This document shows positions 50,001 to 62,600 of a stretch of 64,000 nt of DNA, one piece after another. This DNA comes from Nymphaea colorata (taxonomy: Eukaryota > Streptophyta > Magnoliopsida > Nymphaeales > Nymphaeaceae). Both the position numbers and the translations under genes were made by a program. Each line of letters opens with the position of its first letter. Position 1 is the first letter of the stretch. The stretch spans positions 1,944,001 through 2,008,000 of the forward strand of contig NC_045147.1 of NCBI RefSeq assembly GCF_008831285.2, written 5' to 3'. The notes under the pieces are model-generated. The model was not told the origin of the DNA and searched no databases. It saw only the letters and a list, made by a program, of their open reading frames with translations.

Positions 50001-53000
50001 TAGTTCTAACTTCTAATAAACAAGAAAAAAGATTGAGGGAGAGGAATTAAACTCAATCGGTTCCTTCTGCATCCAGATGGCTTTTTTTTTTTTTCCTTAA
50101 AATTTTAAATTTAGTGTCTTTAAAAGCCATTGCAAAAGGTGCATTGCCAACGACAATTGCTTGGATATAGTTTTTAGTGGTGGAATGCATGTTTTATAAC
50201 AGTTTTTTAACGACACAAAATTTAAAAAACCATTCGGCTAGCCAGCTGATTTCAATTTATATATATATATATATATATATATCATAGCCACAAATATCAT
50301 GTTATTTTCGAAAATATCATGATATTACGATAAAAAAAAGAAAACAAAAAAACGGCAAAATATCACAATATTTTCAAAATATCACCAAAAGATAAATATC
50401 GCGTTTTTTCGTCACTGTCTAAATCTGCGCTCAAACAGGGGCATTTTTGGTATTTTTTCGAAAAATTTTAAAACTTTAACTGCATGTGCTCCATTTCATT
50501 TTTAAAAGTGGTAATTTTGTACGGAAAAAATTTTAGAAGGGCAGTTTTGAACTTTTGTTTTTCTTTTTAATGGAAAAAATGGAAAAAGGTAAGAGGATTA
50601 GGGTTTTTAAGCCCTTTTCCCTCCACGATAGGGTTTAGGGCCTTTGGTCATCGCTGCTCTTGAGAGAGTCAAAGAACTTGGAGATGTGAGAAGAAGAAGA
50701 CCTGTGTCCAGCAGTAGATTTTATTTTTTGTAGCTTTTTTTTTTTTAAATTTTCCTTCACTCCCACCTGCTGTCCTATCTTTTAAGTTTTAAGACTTAAT
50801 GTCCGAGATTTTTCTAGGTGTCATATTTAAGAACTTTGCAGATACATTATAAACTTGTAAGTTATGACTTTGTTTTCTACCCAGATAGACTTATAAGTAA
50901 TAACTTTATAAGGCTGGTAATCCATCAATCTTTGAATCTTTGAATTGCTTCCCAAGCTTAAACTTTTAACTATTCAATAGAGGAGCAGCAAACAGCAAGC
51001 TTTATGCCTTCAAGTTCTGTTTCTTTTTTTTTTTGTCACGCCTACTTCAGTTCATGTCTACATGATTTCATGTTGTCCAAGTCCATGTTATGCATCTTAC
51101 GCCTACTTCAATTTATGTTCTGTTTTTTTTCAAGCATTATTTTGAGTGATTAACTATGTTCATATTTGTGCTTGCAAGTAGACTGACTTATGCAATGAAT
51201 GATTTGCCATTCGTTAATGAGCAAATTATTGATAAGTTCCTAATAGGATATAAAAGGTTTATGGCTGATTTGGAAAACAGCTTGTTGAATAGTAATTAGG
51301 GACTATGTCACATGAGTGCGGGGTGCAGGTGCCGGTGCGTGTGCGGATGTGGGTGCCGGCATGGCATATCCCAAAAAGTTTGAGTGCGAGGGTGTATACA
51401 TATAATATATTTATTATATATATATATAAACTTGTTTCTTTGCTTAATCTGTCCTTTCTTTTTACTTTGATTACTGTACGTAAAGAAAGAAAGGGACAAA
51501 GAGAAGAAAAAAAAAAGAATAGAAAATATTCTGAACAAGCATAAGAAAGAATGCAGTGGAGTGCGTGTTGGAGCCATACCCGTATCAGCACCAGCACCAG
51601 CATCGTATCGACATGGGTGCAGCCCCTTTTTTGAAGAGTCTATATGACATAGCTTTGACTAGCAAGTATTATTATTTATTATTCTTATTTGCTGCTGGTT
51701 TATTTTGTTTATTATGTTTCAATTTCAGTTTAAGAATAACAAGGGCATAAGCATATACAAGTTACTGCAATTTGCTCTTTGTAGTTTTTCTACCATGTCT
51801 AGAGGGAGAGATATATTTTGGTCATTTGCAGAATCAAGTGAAGAAGGGATCCAGGGGAAATTGATTTGCAAGTACTCCATGAAATATATTCAGATGAAAT
51901 TACTAGATTTAAGTATCATTGAGGAGGAATACAATGTCATGATGTTTCTCCATGCCGAGAGGTACCAGAAAATGTCAAACAAATGGTGATCAAAGCTTGT
52001 AAAGAGCTTAATGAAAGGCCAACAAAGAAGGGTGTTCAATATTGGAGGAAGAAAGGGACGTGAGAGAGAGAGAGGAAACTTTTTAGATAGCGTTCACGTC
52101 ACCCTAATCTCATATTAAAAGAGATTAGGGTGTTGACTACATATTTACAATTTCAGTCCACTAAAATATAAGAAAACAATAAGTAGAACCTTGTCTACTT
52201 TCTAATATTTCAGAAAGACTCAAATTGACTCTAGAAAACTTTTAACACTCCCCCTCAAGCTTGAGCATATATATCACTCATGCTCAGCTTGTTATATCCT
52301 CACAAGAAATCTCCAATGGGAAGAGCCTTAGTAAACATATCAGCTGCTTGATCTTCAGAGGAAACGTGAATCGTGCTAATGACTCATTGTACCAAGTCTC
52401 GAACATAATGACAATCCACTTCAATGTGTTTTGTCTTCTCATGAAAGACAGAGTTATTTGCAATGTAGGTAGCTGCTCTGTTATCACAATACATATTCAT
52501 AGGAAGTTTCACTGAAATTCTCAATTCTAGAAGTACTGATTTGACCCATGACATTTCAGCTACCGTTTGAGCCATAGCTCTATATTCAGACTCAACACTC
52601 GATCTAGCAACCACATTCTGTTTCTTGCTCCTCCAAGAAATAAGATTCTCGCCAATAAAGACACAAAAACCTGTAGTAGATCTCCTATCATTTACTGACC
52701 CTGCATAATCAGCATCACTATATGGTTCTGTGTCCACACATTCTTTTTTTTTGAACCATAACCCCTTTCTTGGGGTTGATTTCAAGTATTTTATCACCAT
52801 TAAAGCAACCTCCCAATTAACTTTCCGAGGTTTCTCCATGAATTGACTAAGCTTATTTACAACAAAGCTGATGTCTGGACGAGTGATGGTCAAATATAAA
52901 AGTTTCCCTATCAGAGATCTATAAGAATGAGAGTCAAAAACCTTTGATTCATCTTCATGCATATGAATTCGAGGACTCATAGGAAGTGTAGCAGGTTTGG

Positions 53001-56000
53001 CTCCCAATAACCCTGTTTTTTGCAGAAGATCAAGAACATATTTCCTTTGAGACATCACAATTCCTTTACTACTACGAGCCACTTCAATACCAAGGAAATA
53101 TCTAAGTTGACCAAGATCTTTTGTGACAAAGTATTTCTATAAGAACTCCTTTATTTGAGCTATCTCTTGAGTACTTTCTCCAGTGAGGACAATATCATCA
53201 ACATATACAATCAATATCACTATACCAGAAGTCCATCACTTGATAATCAACGAGTGATGAAGCTGGGATCTTCGAAATCGACATTTAGAGACAACCTCAC
53301 TTAACTTATGGAACCATGCACGGGGACTTTGTTTAAGTCCATAGATAGCCTTTTTGAGTTTGCATACCTTAGAACACTCCCCCTGTCGTTCAAAACCAGG
53401 TGGTTGTTGCATATAGACTGTTTCAGAGAGATCACCATATAGAAATGTATTTTTCACATCAAGCTGAAAAAGGGGTCAATCCTGCTGAACTGCGAGAGAT
53501 ATAATTAGGCGAATAGTACCTAACCGTGCTACTGGCGAAAATGTCTCAAAGAAGTCCACCCCATAAGTCTGTGTATAGCCTTTAGCCACAAGACGAGCTT
53601 TGAATTACTCTACAGACCCATCAGAATGATATTTGATGGTGAATACCCATTTAGAGCTGACAACATCACAATTCAACGGTAGGTCTACCAAGTCCCAAGT
53701 CTCCCTAGAAAAAAGAACATCCATTTCTTCCTGCATAGCGTGCTTCCGTCGTGAATCTAATAAGGCTTGGTGGTGAGAGGTCAGAATAGTATGACTAGCT
53801 ATAGCTCGATCAAACTGCACCAAACTTGTGCTCAAATGGTCCATAGAAACCGAGTTAGAAATCAGATGCCTTGTCCACTGTCGCTGGCCCTTGTGAATAG
53901 CAATAGGTAGATCATCTGCAGAATAGTCATCATTTTTTCCTGAGTCAGTCTTATCATTAGAACTTACCTCATGAGAATTAGAACTTACCTCATGAGAAGA
54001 CGTTGGTGGGCGGTTAGAAGAGGGACCTTGACGCCAGGTATAGACTATTGGAGGACCAAGAAAACGATCACCTGACAATGGTGGAGAGGACGGGATCGAC
54101 TCAAGTGATACTGGGGGAATAGGAAGAGGAACAAACACGGGAAGCTCAGACACAGTGGTACTTGGAGCGGAAAAATAAGGATGAGACTCAAAGAATGTAA
54201 CATCTGCACTGACAATCTCTTTCTTGGTATGTGGATCAAAACATCGATAGCCTTTTTTATTGGCAGAATATCCAATGAACACACATTTGATAACTTGAGC
54301 AACAAGTTTGTTTTTGTTTGAGCCCAAAATGTGTGCAAAACAAGTGCATCCAAATACTTTGAGAGGTATATGAAATAATGGTCGATCTGGATATAGTATT
54401 TGAATGAGGATGCGTTCTTGGATGGCAGACGAGGGCAATTTGTTGGTGAGATAACATGCGGTAAGAATCGCATCACCCCAAAAATAGGCAGGCATATGAG
54501 TGTGCAACATGAGGGTACAAGTTACATTTAGAAGTTGTCGATGTTTGCATTCAGCAACACCATTTTGTTGTGATGTGTGGGGACATGTATATTGTGGCCG
54601 AATCCCATGATTGGCATAAAATTGGAGTATAACTGAATATTTAAATTCAAGAGCATTATCAGTGCGAATATTTTTGACAACACCACCAAACTGAGTTTTT
54701 ATTTCATTGACAAATTTATGAAGAATGTAGATGACTTCAAACCTGTCCCGTAACAAAAATACCCAACTGACTCTAGTAAAATCATCAACCAAAACAAGGT
54801 AATACCAGAAACGTGTACGACAGGAAACACGACTTGGACCCCAAACATCAACATGCAGAAGATCAAAGGGACTTTGACTCGATGGACTCTGACTTGAAGG
54901 GAAACTACTACGTGTATGCTTGCCTAACTGGCATGCATCACATAAGAATGACTCTGACGTAGGAATATCTGGAAAAATGCGACGAAGCTTGGACACAGAA
55001 GGATGACCCAGTCTGAGATGCCACTGCAAAAGAGAAGGCTTCGACGTGAAAGAGGATGCAACAACATCTGCAGGGACAGAGAGGAAATAGAGCCCCTCCC
55101 TTTTATGGCTGCCACCAATCATCTTCCTAGTTTGTAAGTCCTGAAAAGAACATGAACCAGGATAAAAAATGACTCTACACTGTAAATCTCTAGCCAATCG
55201 CTTAACAGATAACAGGTTAACAGGAAATTGAGGAGCATATAGCACATGTGTAATGGTGCCAAAAGGTGTGAAATAAATATCACCACTGCCCAGAATAGGG
55301 GACAACTTGCCATCAGCCAACCTAACGTGCTGTGGTGTAGTGAACCTAGTAAATGATAAAAACATCTGTGGCTGATTACAACAATGTCTGGATGCTCCTG
55401 AGTCAATCATCCATATCATACCTAGGTCACTGGTAGGGGCACCAACAAAGAGAACCGAGTCTATAGCAGCTGTGCTGGTTGAGGCAGGAGTAGACCTCTG
55501 AGCAAGAACCAGATCATATTCTTCCAAGCTTAAGTTGAGATAATACGATGGAGGTATAGGAGAACAGGTAGGAGACTCAACCATAGCATCTGTAGGCTGT
55601 GACGAAGTTGCAGTAGATGAAGAAGACCCTTGTGACCTACTACCGTCAGCCATAAAAAAAATTGTACTCGAACACGCAGACCACAACCAAATGATGTGCA
55701 ACAGGTTGAACACAAACACAAAAATAGCATACTGATAGCAGGCAGCACTTTTTGATGTCGATAATAGGCAGCAAACAAGCACATGTTTGATAGCAGAAAA
55801 AAAAATTGTCTCACTTCAACAATGCACCTGCTATCACGACATACCTTTGCCTATGGAAATCCACCAAGCACCACACGACTAGACAGATCTGAACGTCCAA
55901 GAACTTCTTCCAAGGCAACAAAGGTCAGATCTGATGACTGAAATTTCTTCACCCAACGACAAAAGACTGCTCACACCTCACAAAGCCTCACTTTACTGAT

Positions 56001-56625
56001 TTCACATTTGCTGATATTGCTTCTCAAGTCAAACTGCATCTTCAACCAGCAACATGACTCCACACACAAAAACTTCTCACGTCACACTATACCCACAACC
56101 AGCAGATTAACTCTGCCCCACACGATCTTATGCAGTGACAACAAAAGGGCAGATCTGATATATCACGTCAAAGATTGTCTTCCACGGTAGAAAAAAAAAA
56201 ATCAGATCTCTTTAGGGCAGATCTGATACATAACGTCATAGGTTTTCTTCCACGGCAGCAGATAATCAGATTTGAGCAACATAGATATTCTTCCACGGCA
56301 ACATAAACTCAGATTTGATACATCCTGATCAGATCCACCATCTTCTTCTATGACATCAACTTCATCAACGTTTCTCCATGTCTTTCACGGCAATAGCAAC
56401 ACAAGGGTGCTGATCACGTTTCTACATGTTAAACGTGATTAGCCCCTTTCCACCAAACAATCAACTTGCTTGTTTTGTAAACAGCAGGAACCATAGGCGT
56501 GAAACCCTAGTTTGGAGGAACAGAAGAGAAATGAGATAAGGAGGGAACCTTAGGCGTGAAACCGTAGATCGCACGGCCCTAGGTCCGTTGCTTTGATACC
56601 ATGTTCAATATTGGAGGAAGAAAGG

Positions 56626-56687
<62 letters not shown>

Positions 56688-59600
56688 CTTTTCAGATAGC
56701 ATTCACGTAACCCTAATATCATATTAAAAGAGATTAGGGCGTTGACTACATATTTACAATTTCAGTTCACTAAAATATAAGAAAACAATAAGTAGACCCT
56801 TGTCCTCTCTGTAATATTTCAGAAAGACTCAAATAGACTCTAGAAAACTTTAACAAAGGGAAAATACAAAGTTGCCTAAACAGTTCAAGTGGAAGCAGAC
56901 CACATTTTTGTGCAACTGCAAGTTCATCAAGTTAAGCAGCAAATGTCTTTGTTTCAAGTTCATTGAGTATGGGGCAAGGACAACAACAAACAGTTGCGGG
57001 CATGTTCGGAAAACAAGAAAAAGGTCACATCGACAAGCTCTTATTAAGAGCTATTGCAATGATTAATTTGCCATTCCATTTACTGAGATCAGTCAATTTC
57101 AGAAATTTTGTTGTTGCTGTTTCTAATCACGGCCAAGGATATTTTCTACCAAGTAGTGAAACAGCATGAACAAAGCTATTAAATGATGCAAAAATTAATG
57201 TGCTAGCATATGTTGAAGACAAGAAAAAAAAGTGGTTGCAAGCTGGGTGTACACTTATGTCTGATATATGGAAAGATACAACTAGAGGCGGGGCCCTACA
57301 TAAATTTATTGGTAGGCTTTCCAACAGGTATGACTTTTTGGAAGGCAAAGCATATAGAAAAAGGCCCTAAAAATGCAAAGTTTATGGTTGACTTCTTATC
57401 TTCTGCTATAGAAGAATAGAACCACAAAATGTTGTGCAAATTGTCACAGACAATGGAAGCAACTACAGGAGGGCAAAAATTGTTCTTGGAGAAATGTATT
57501 CAAATATTTTTACTACAGTATGTGTTGCTCATTGCATTGACCTAATGCTTGAAGACATTGATTGCTAGATGATGTGGCAAACATTATGAGCAATGCGAGG
57601 TGGATTGTAAAGTTTATATACAATAAGCAAAAAGCTTTGGATATCATGAGAACGCATACGAAGGGAAAGGAATTAAGAAGGCCAGGTGTCACAAGATTTG
57701 CTTCTCATTTTATTTGTTTGGATTCTATTTTAAAGCAAGAAGAAGGATTAAGGTTCATGGTTGCCTCTAATGAATGGAGGCATGTAGAAGAAGCGGAACA
57801 AGTTGATGCAAAAGAATTTACAAGTCCCATCCAAAATGAAGAATTTTGGAAAAATGGAAGAGAAATAATCATGTTAGTTGAGCCATTAATGAAAGTATTG
57901 AAAATGGTAGATGGAGAAGGAGCTTGTATGAAGCATTTGATAGAGCCAAAGAAGCCATAAAGACTGCAAGCTAGATAAAAAGAAGAAGTATATGCCCTAT
58001 TGGAAGATAATTGATAGAAGGTGGAACTTTAATTTGCATAGTCCAATACATGTTGCTGCAGCCTATTTAAATCCTCACTTATTTTGGGATGGGTGGGTAA
58101 AAATGGATCAAGAATTTCATGAGGGCTTAGACTTGGTTGCCAAAACTTTTTTTTTTTTTTTCGTTTTTCTTGTTTTTATCGTAAATATCATGATATTTGT
58201 GGCTATGACATCCACATATACTCAATGCAAAATAAAATGCAACAAAAAAGTGAAAAAAAAGTGCATAAAAACAGAAGAAGATAAAAACTATCTTAGAAGA
58301 AGAAAAAGGAATAAGAAGGGAAAAGAGGAACGAGAACCCTGGCTGTAATGTTTGTTCATGGTGTGATTCAGATATTTAAGGTAGGAGGCAGGCAGGTGAA
58401 AGATAGGGCCAACTTCCAGTATTGGCAGGACCTTTGGCAGGTTTACAGAAGAACCATGAGGGACATATTTTCTATTACAGATAGAGGACAATAGGTTCCT
58501 TTTTCCTCAGCTGGTTCCTCTTCCAATTCTGCTTCTATTGTTGCCCTTTCTAGAAGATTAGAGAGGGTTTGATGCCCTATTGATGGGTTGGTTATGAGAA
58601 TTTCAACTTGGGTTTTCAGTTGTTTTTGTTCCAATTGGAAAGGAGGCTGAATCCAAACTGTTTTCGTATGTTTTTATTTCCAACAAACAGTTATAAGTGA
58701 TGAATGAAGAGATGGAGAGGATGCATCAGTTCTAAACATAGATCATTGTTTCTCACCCTTACAATAAGAATGTTGCTGAGTCGTGATAAGTTTATAAAAT
58801 CAAATATAAACCAGATGGGAGCATTTGAGCATTATAACACTTGCCTTGTTGCCAAAGGTTTTACACAGGGGTTTGTACCAGATTATGATGAAAAGCGGCA
58901 TGAGATCATTTTTCCCTTCCTTTCTCACCCTTACAATAAGAATGTTGCTGAGTCGTGATAAGTTTATAAAATCAAATATAAACCAGATGGGATCATTTGA
59001 GCATTATAAAACTTGTCTTGTTGCCAAAGGTTTACAGGGGTTTGTACAAGATTACAATGAAAAGAGGCATGAGATCATTTTTTCCTTCCACTAAGATTCT
59101 ATATTTTTTTCTCATTTTTCTTTAATTTTGAGAATTTTTGTGGATTATTATATATATAATATATTTTACATATACACTATGCCGCACTAAAATCGTTGTA
59201 CCCATACCCCTATCATACCTGGACCCACGTGACATAGATAAGATAACTGCGTTATATTTACTCATACAGTAATTTAAAACCTCACAATTAAGGCATTAAG
59301 CTTCTGTTGCTACTCTACAATTGCATACTTCAGCATAATTGCGTATTAACTATTAAGTATCAATATATCAATGAGAAACAACAAGAACAAGCATTAAAAT
59401 CAATATATTTAACATTTACAACTATCTAATAGTTAATAAAATCAACATGTGTATATATTATCTTTCAAACTTCTGAGAGTAAAACCCAATGCTTTAAAAA
59501 TCGCAATAAGTAGATAAACATGCTTGAGCCCAATCAACGTTAACTTTTCATTTGCAGTATGCAAATTTAGTAAGTGAACAATGATCTTAAATTTTTAGGT

Positions 59601-62600
59601 TCCAATTGTTAGAAGATTCACATTTCACATCAGGGAATTAAGTAATTAAGTAGTTACTACTTACTAGTTAGTAGCTAATCATCACGGATTCCAAAATAAA
59701 ATGTATATCGCTATATTGATATACAAAAATCAAATTTCAAACAATGTACAAGGTGTAGTATCTTAAAGCCGAAATTGATATTCCAGACTGAAAATGTCTT
59801 CAAACTTGAGTCATAGTCTCCAATGACTATTGCCATACTTCATTTCCTAAGTTGGCAGTATAGGTAAATAGCTCAAGTCAACGACTTTAGCTTCTTTAAT
59901 GTTTTTGTAGAAACACGAACAAGGAGAGAAAGAAAACGACGATCACGATGTAACGTGGAAAAAACCCTCAACTAGAGGGAAAAAAACCACGGATGAGGAG
60001 GAGCTGGTGCCCACTAGCCGTCAGACTCTCTCTCTCTTAAGATTTCATTAACACCAAAGATTAGGGTTACAATGCTATAAGTATGCCCTAATAAGGACAT
60101 ACTGGATCGGGTCCAGATCTGGACCTGTATACCAATAACCTTCAACACTCCCCCTCAAGTTGGGCATACATATCAAACATGCCCAACTTGGATACATTTC
60201 TCTCAAATGAAGTTGAAGATAGAGCTTTCGTCAGAACATCAGCGGTTTGGTCTTTAGACTTCATGTAAGGTAAGATCAACTCTTTAGCATCAATCCTTTC
60301 ACGGATGAAGTGACGATCAATTTCAACATGCTTTGTTCTGTCATGTAGAACAGGGTTGTTGGCTAAGTTGATAGCAGACTTGTTGTCACAGTACATCTTC
60401 ATAGGTCCTTCAATCTCTATTCCAATATCAGTCAACAATATTTTCAACCATAGTAACTCTGACACTCCCATAGCAACGGCTCTATATTCTGCCTCTGCAC
60501 TAGACCGAGAACATACATCATGTCTCTTACTCCTCCATACTACAAGGTTTCCTCCTAAGTAGACACAGTACCCTGTAGTAGACCGTCTAGTATCAACACA
60601 ACCTGCCCAGTCTGCATCAGAATACCCCTCGATCTCAACAGTCTCTTGTTTCACATACAAGAGTCCCTTGCCAGGATTTCTCTTCAAGTAACATAAAACT
60701 CTGTCCACAGCCTTCAGATGTGCATCAGTAGGTGCATGCATAAATTGACTCAATACATTCACTACAAAGGTAATATCTGGTCTCGTGAGAGTAAGATAGA
60801 TCAACTTCCCAACCAGATGTTGATATCTTCCCTTAGCTTCTTCACCGAGCAGCTCTCCATCTCTAAGTCTCAACTTGTGTCCTGTGTCAAGTGGGGTAGA
60901 AGCAGGTCTACACCCCAATTTACCAGTCTCTTCCAACAGGTCTAATGTGTATTTCCTTTGGTTTAGCACAAGGCCAGTACTAGATCTAGCAATCTCAATA
61001 CCAAGGAAATACCTCAGCTTGCCAAGATCCTTGAGATCAAATTCCGTAGCTAGTAACCCTTTTAACTTGATGATCTCCTCCTCATCATTTTCTGTGACTA
61101 TCATGTCATCCACATAAACAAGTAGAAGAGTGACCCTGCCCTCTTTTTTCTTCACAAATAGAGTGTGATCTCCATTCCCTTGTTTGTACCCATGATGTTG
61201 CATTACTCGTCTCAATCTTTCGAACCATGCTCTAGGTGACTGCTTGAGGCCATATAAGGCCTTTTTCAGCTTACAACACTTCTTTGGTTCTTCATATCCT
61301 GGAGGCATATGCATATAGACTTCTTCTTCGAGGTCACCATTGAGGAAGACATTCTTAACATCTAGTTGGTACATTTTCCACTCCTTCATCACAACTAGGG
61401 ATATAACAACTCTAACTGTCTTCATTTTCGCAACAGGAGCAAAGGTCTCCAAGTAGTCAATTCCATATTTTTGGCTAAACCCCTTGGCCACAAGACGAGC
61501 TTTATATCTTTCAACACTTCCATCTGGTTTGTACTTGATGGTATACACCCATTTGGATCCAACTAGGTGAGCCGTCTCAGGAATCTTCACAACTTCCCAT
61601 GTCATGTTTCTTCTCAAGGCTTCCATTTCTTCTTCCATAGCATCAGCCCACTTGGAATCACTTTGAGCTTCAGCAACGGTCCTGGGAATCACAGCCAAGG
61701 AAAGAGAAGAAACAAAACACTTGTAATCCTTGCCAAGTCTGGAATAAGATACAAAATTACCAATAGGGTGTTGAGTACATGACCTGACACCCTTTCTCAG
61801 GGCAATGGGAAGATCTTCATTTTTCTTTTCACCCTCATCTTGAGTCTTCAAAGTAGGACTTGGTTCATCCAAGGAGGGAGTGGCATTGGGATTGGCAGTA
61901 GATCTCGCACCACAAGTCACATCCTCTGTCCGAGCACCTCGTCTAGAGTAGACCTGTCCAAACAAACGATTGCCTTCCTTCTCAATACCAGCGTCACACC
62001 CTTGCTCCTTCTCAGCCACATCAACAACAGTAAGAGGTTCTGCTTTCCTGTAGTCTAAAAAATCTGTAAATTGGAGTTCCTGACTCTGAGACTCTGATAC
62101 CATGTAGAAACACGAACAAGGAGAGAAAGAAAACGACGATCACGATGTAACGTAGAAAAAACCCTCAACTAGAGGGAAAAAAACCACGGATGAGGGGGAG
62201 CCGGTGCCCACTAGCCGCTAGACTCTCTCTCTCTTAAGATTTCATTAACACCAAAGATTAGGGTTACAATGCTATAAGTATGCCCTAATAAGGACATACT
62301 GGATCGGGTCCAGATCTGGACCCGTATACCAATAACCTTCAACAGTTTTTAACCTGTATCCCTAGTTCGATTAAGAAACCCTTCATTCACTAAACACATT
62401 CAACTGAAAAATGTAAGAAATGTCACAAGAAAAAAATATAGTATATAATACTTGTTAAATAGTCTTTACAGTTGGTTAGAGTGTTTCTGCAATATTGGGA
62501 AGTTGGACAATACTAATAGTCACTAGTCAAATAAATTTATACAAACTGTCACAATAAAAGAAATATAGTATGTAATACTAGTAGATACTAGTCAAATAAA

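Larger units (their letters stand above)
52033..56855 (-). mobile_element. Copia element E inside the hAT element
   Basis: LTRs 52033-52247 and 56602-56855, perfect TSD AAGGG (52028-52032 and 56856-56860). PBS complement GCTTTGATACCA at 56590-56601; polypurine tract faces 52248 (CTCCCCCTCAAG on the plus strand). It is the most degraded full-structure Copia here: LTRs differ by a dozen or so substitutions by eye plus a GA expansion in the right LTR. Gag is largely deleted and RT has several stops. Confidence 0.94.
51795..58140 (+). pseudogene. hAT transposase pseudogene (BED finger + DUF659), split by Copia E
   Basis: The N-terminal part (51795-52032) begins [20 protein letters not shown] with a damaged BED finger, then [20 protein letters not shown]. 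After Copia E it resumes at about 56861. Blocks in several frames match DUF659-type hAT proteins: [69 protein letters not shown], and [15 protein letters not shown] at about 58040. Several stops and frameshifts separate them. The C-terminal dimerisation region is missing; a T-tract at about 58147 follows. Not functional. Confidence 0.85.
50283..58207 (+). mobile_element. Degenerate hAT transposon with Copia E inside
   Basis: Left end CATAGCCACAAATATCATG (50283) and right end CATGATATTTGTGGCTATG (to 58207) are terminal inverted repeats with further subterminal similarity. Between them lies a BED/DUF659-type transposase pseudogene on the plus strand. Without Copia E the element is about 3.1 kb. 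No clear 8-bp target duplication was seen, partly because the left end abuts a TA run. Confidence 0.7.
59906..62344 (-). mobile_element. Copia element D, deletion derivative (LTR - RT/RNase H - LTR)
   Basis: LTRs 59906-60147 and 62103-62344 (242 bp each, about 6 differences by hand), perfect TSD GTTTT (59901-59905 and 62345-62349), polypurine tract next to 60148. Only 1.96 kb separates the LTRs. Related to element B in LTR start and protein sequence. Gag, protease and nearly all integrase are absent: the PBS is joined straight to the integrase-RT linker. Confidence 0.95.
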
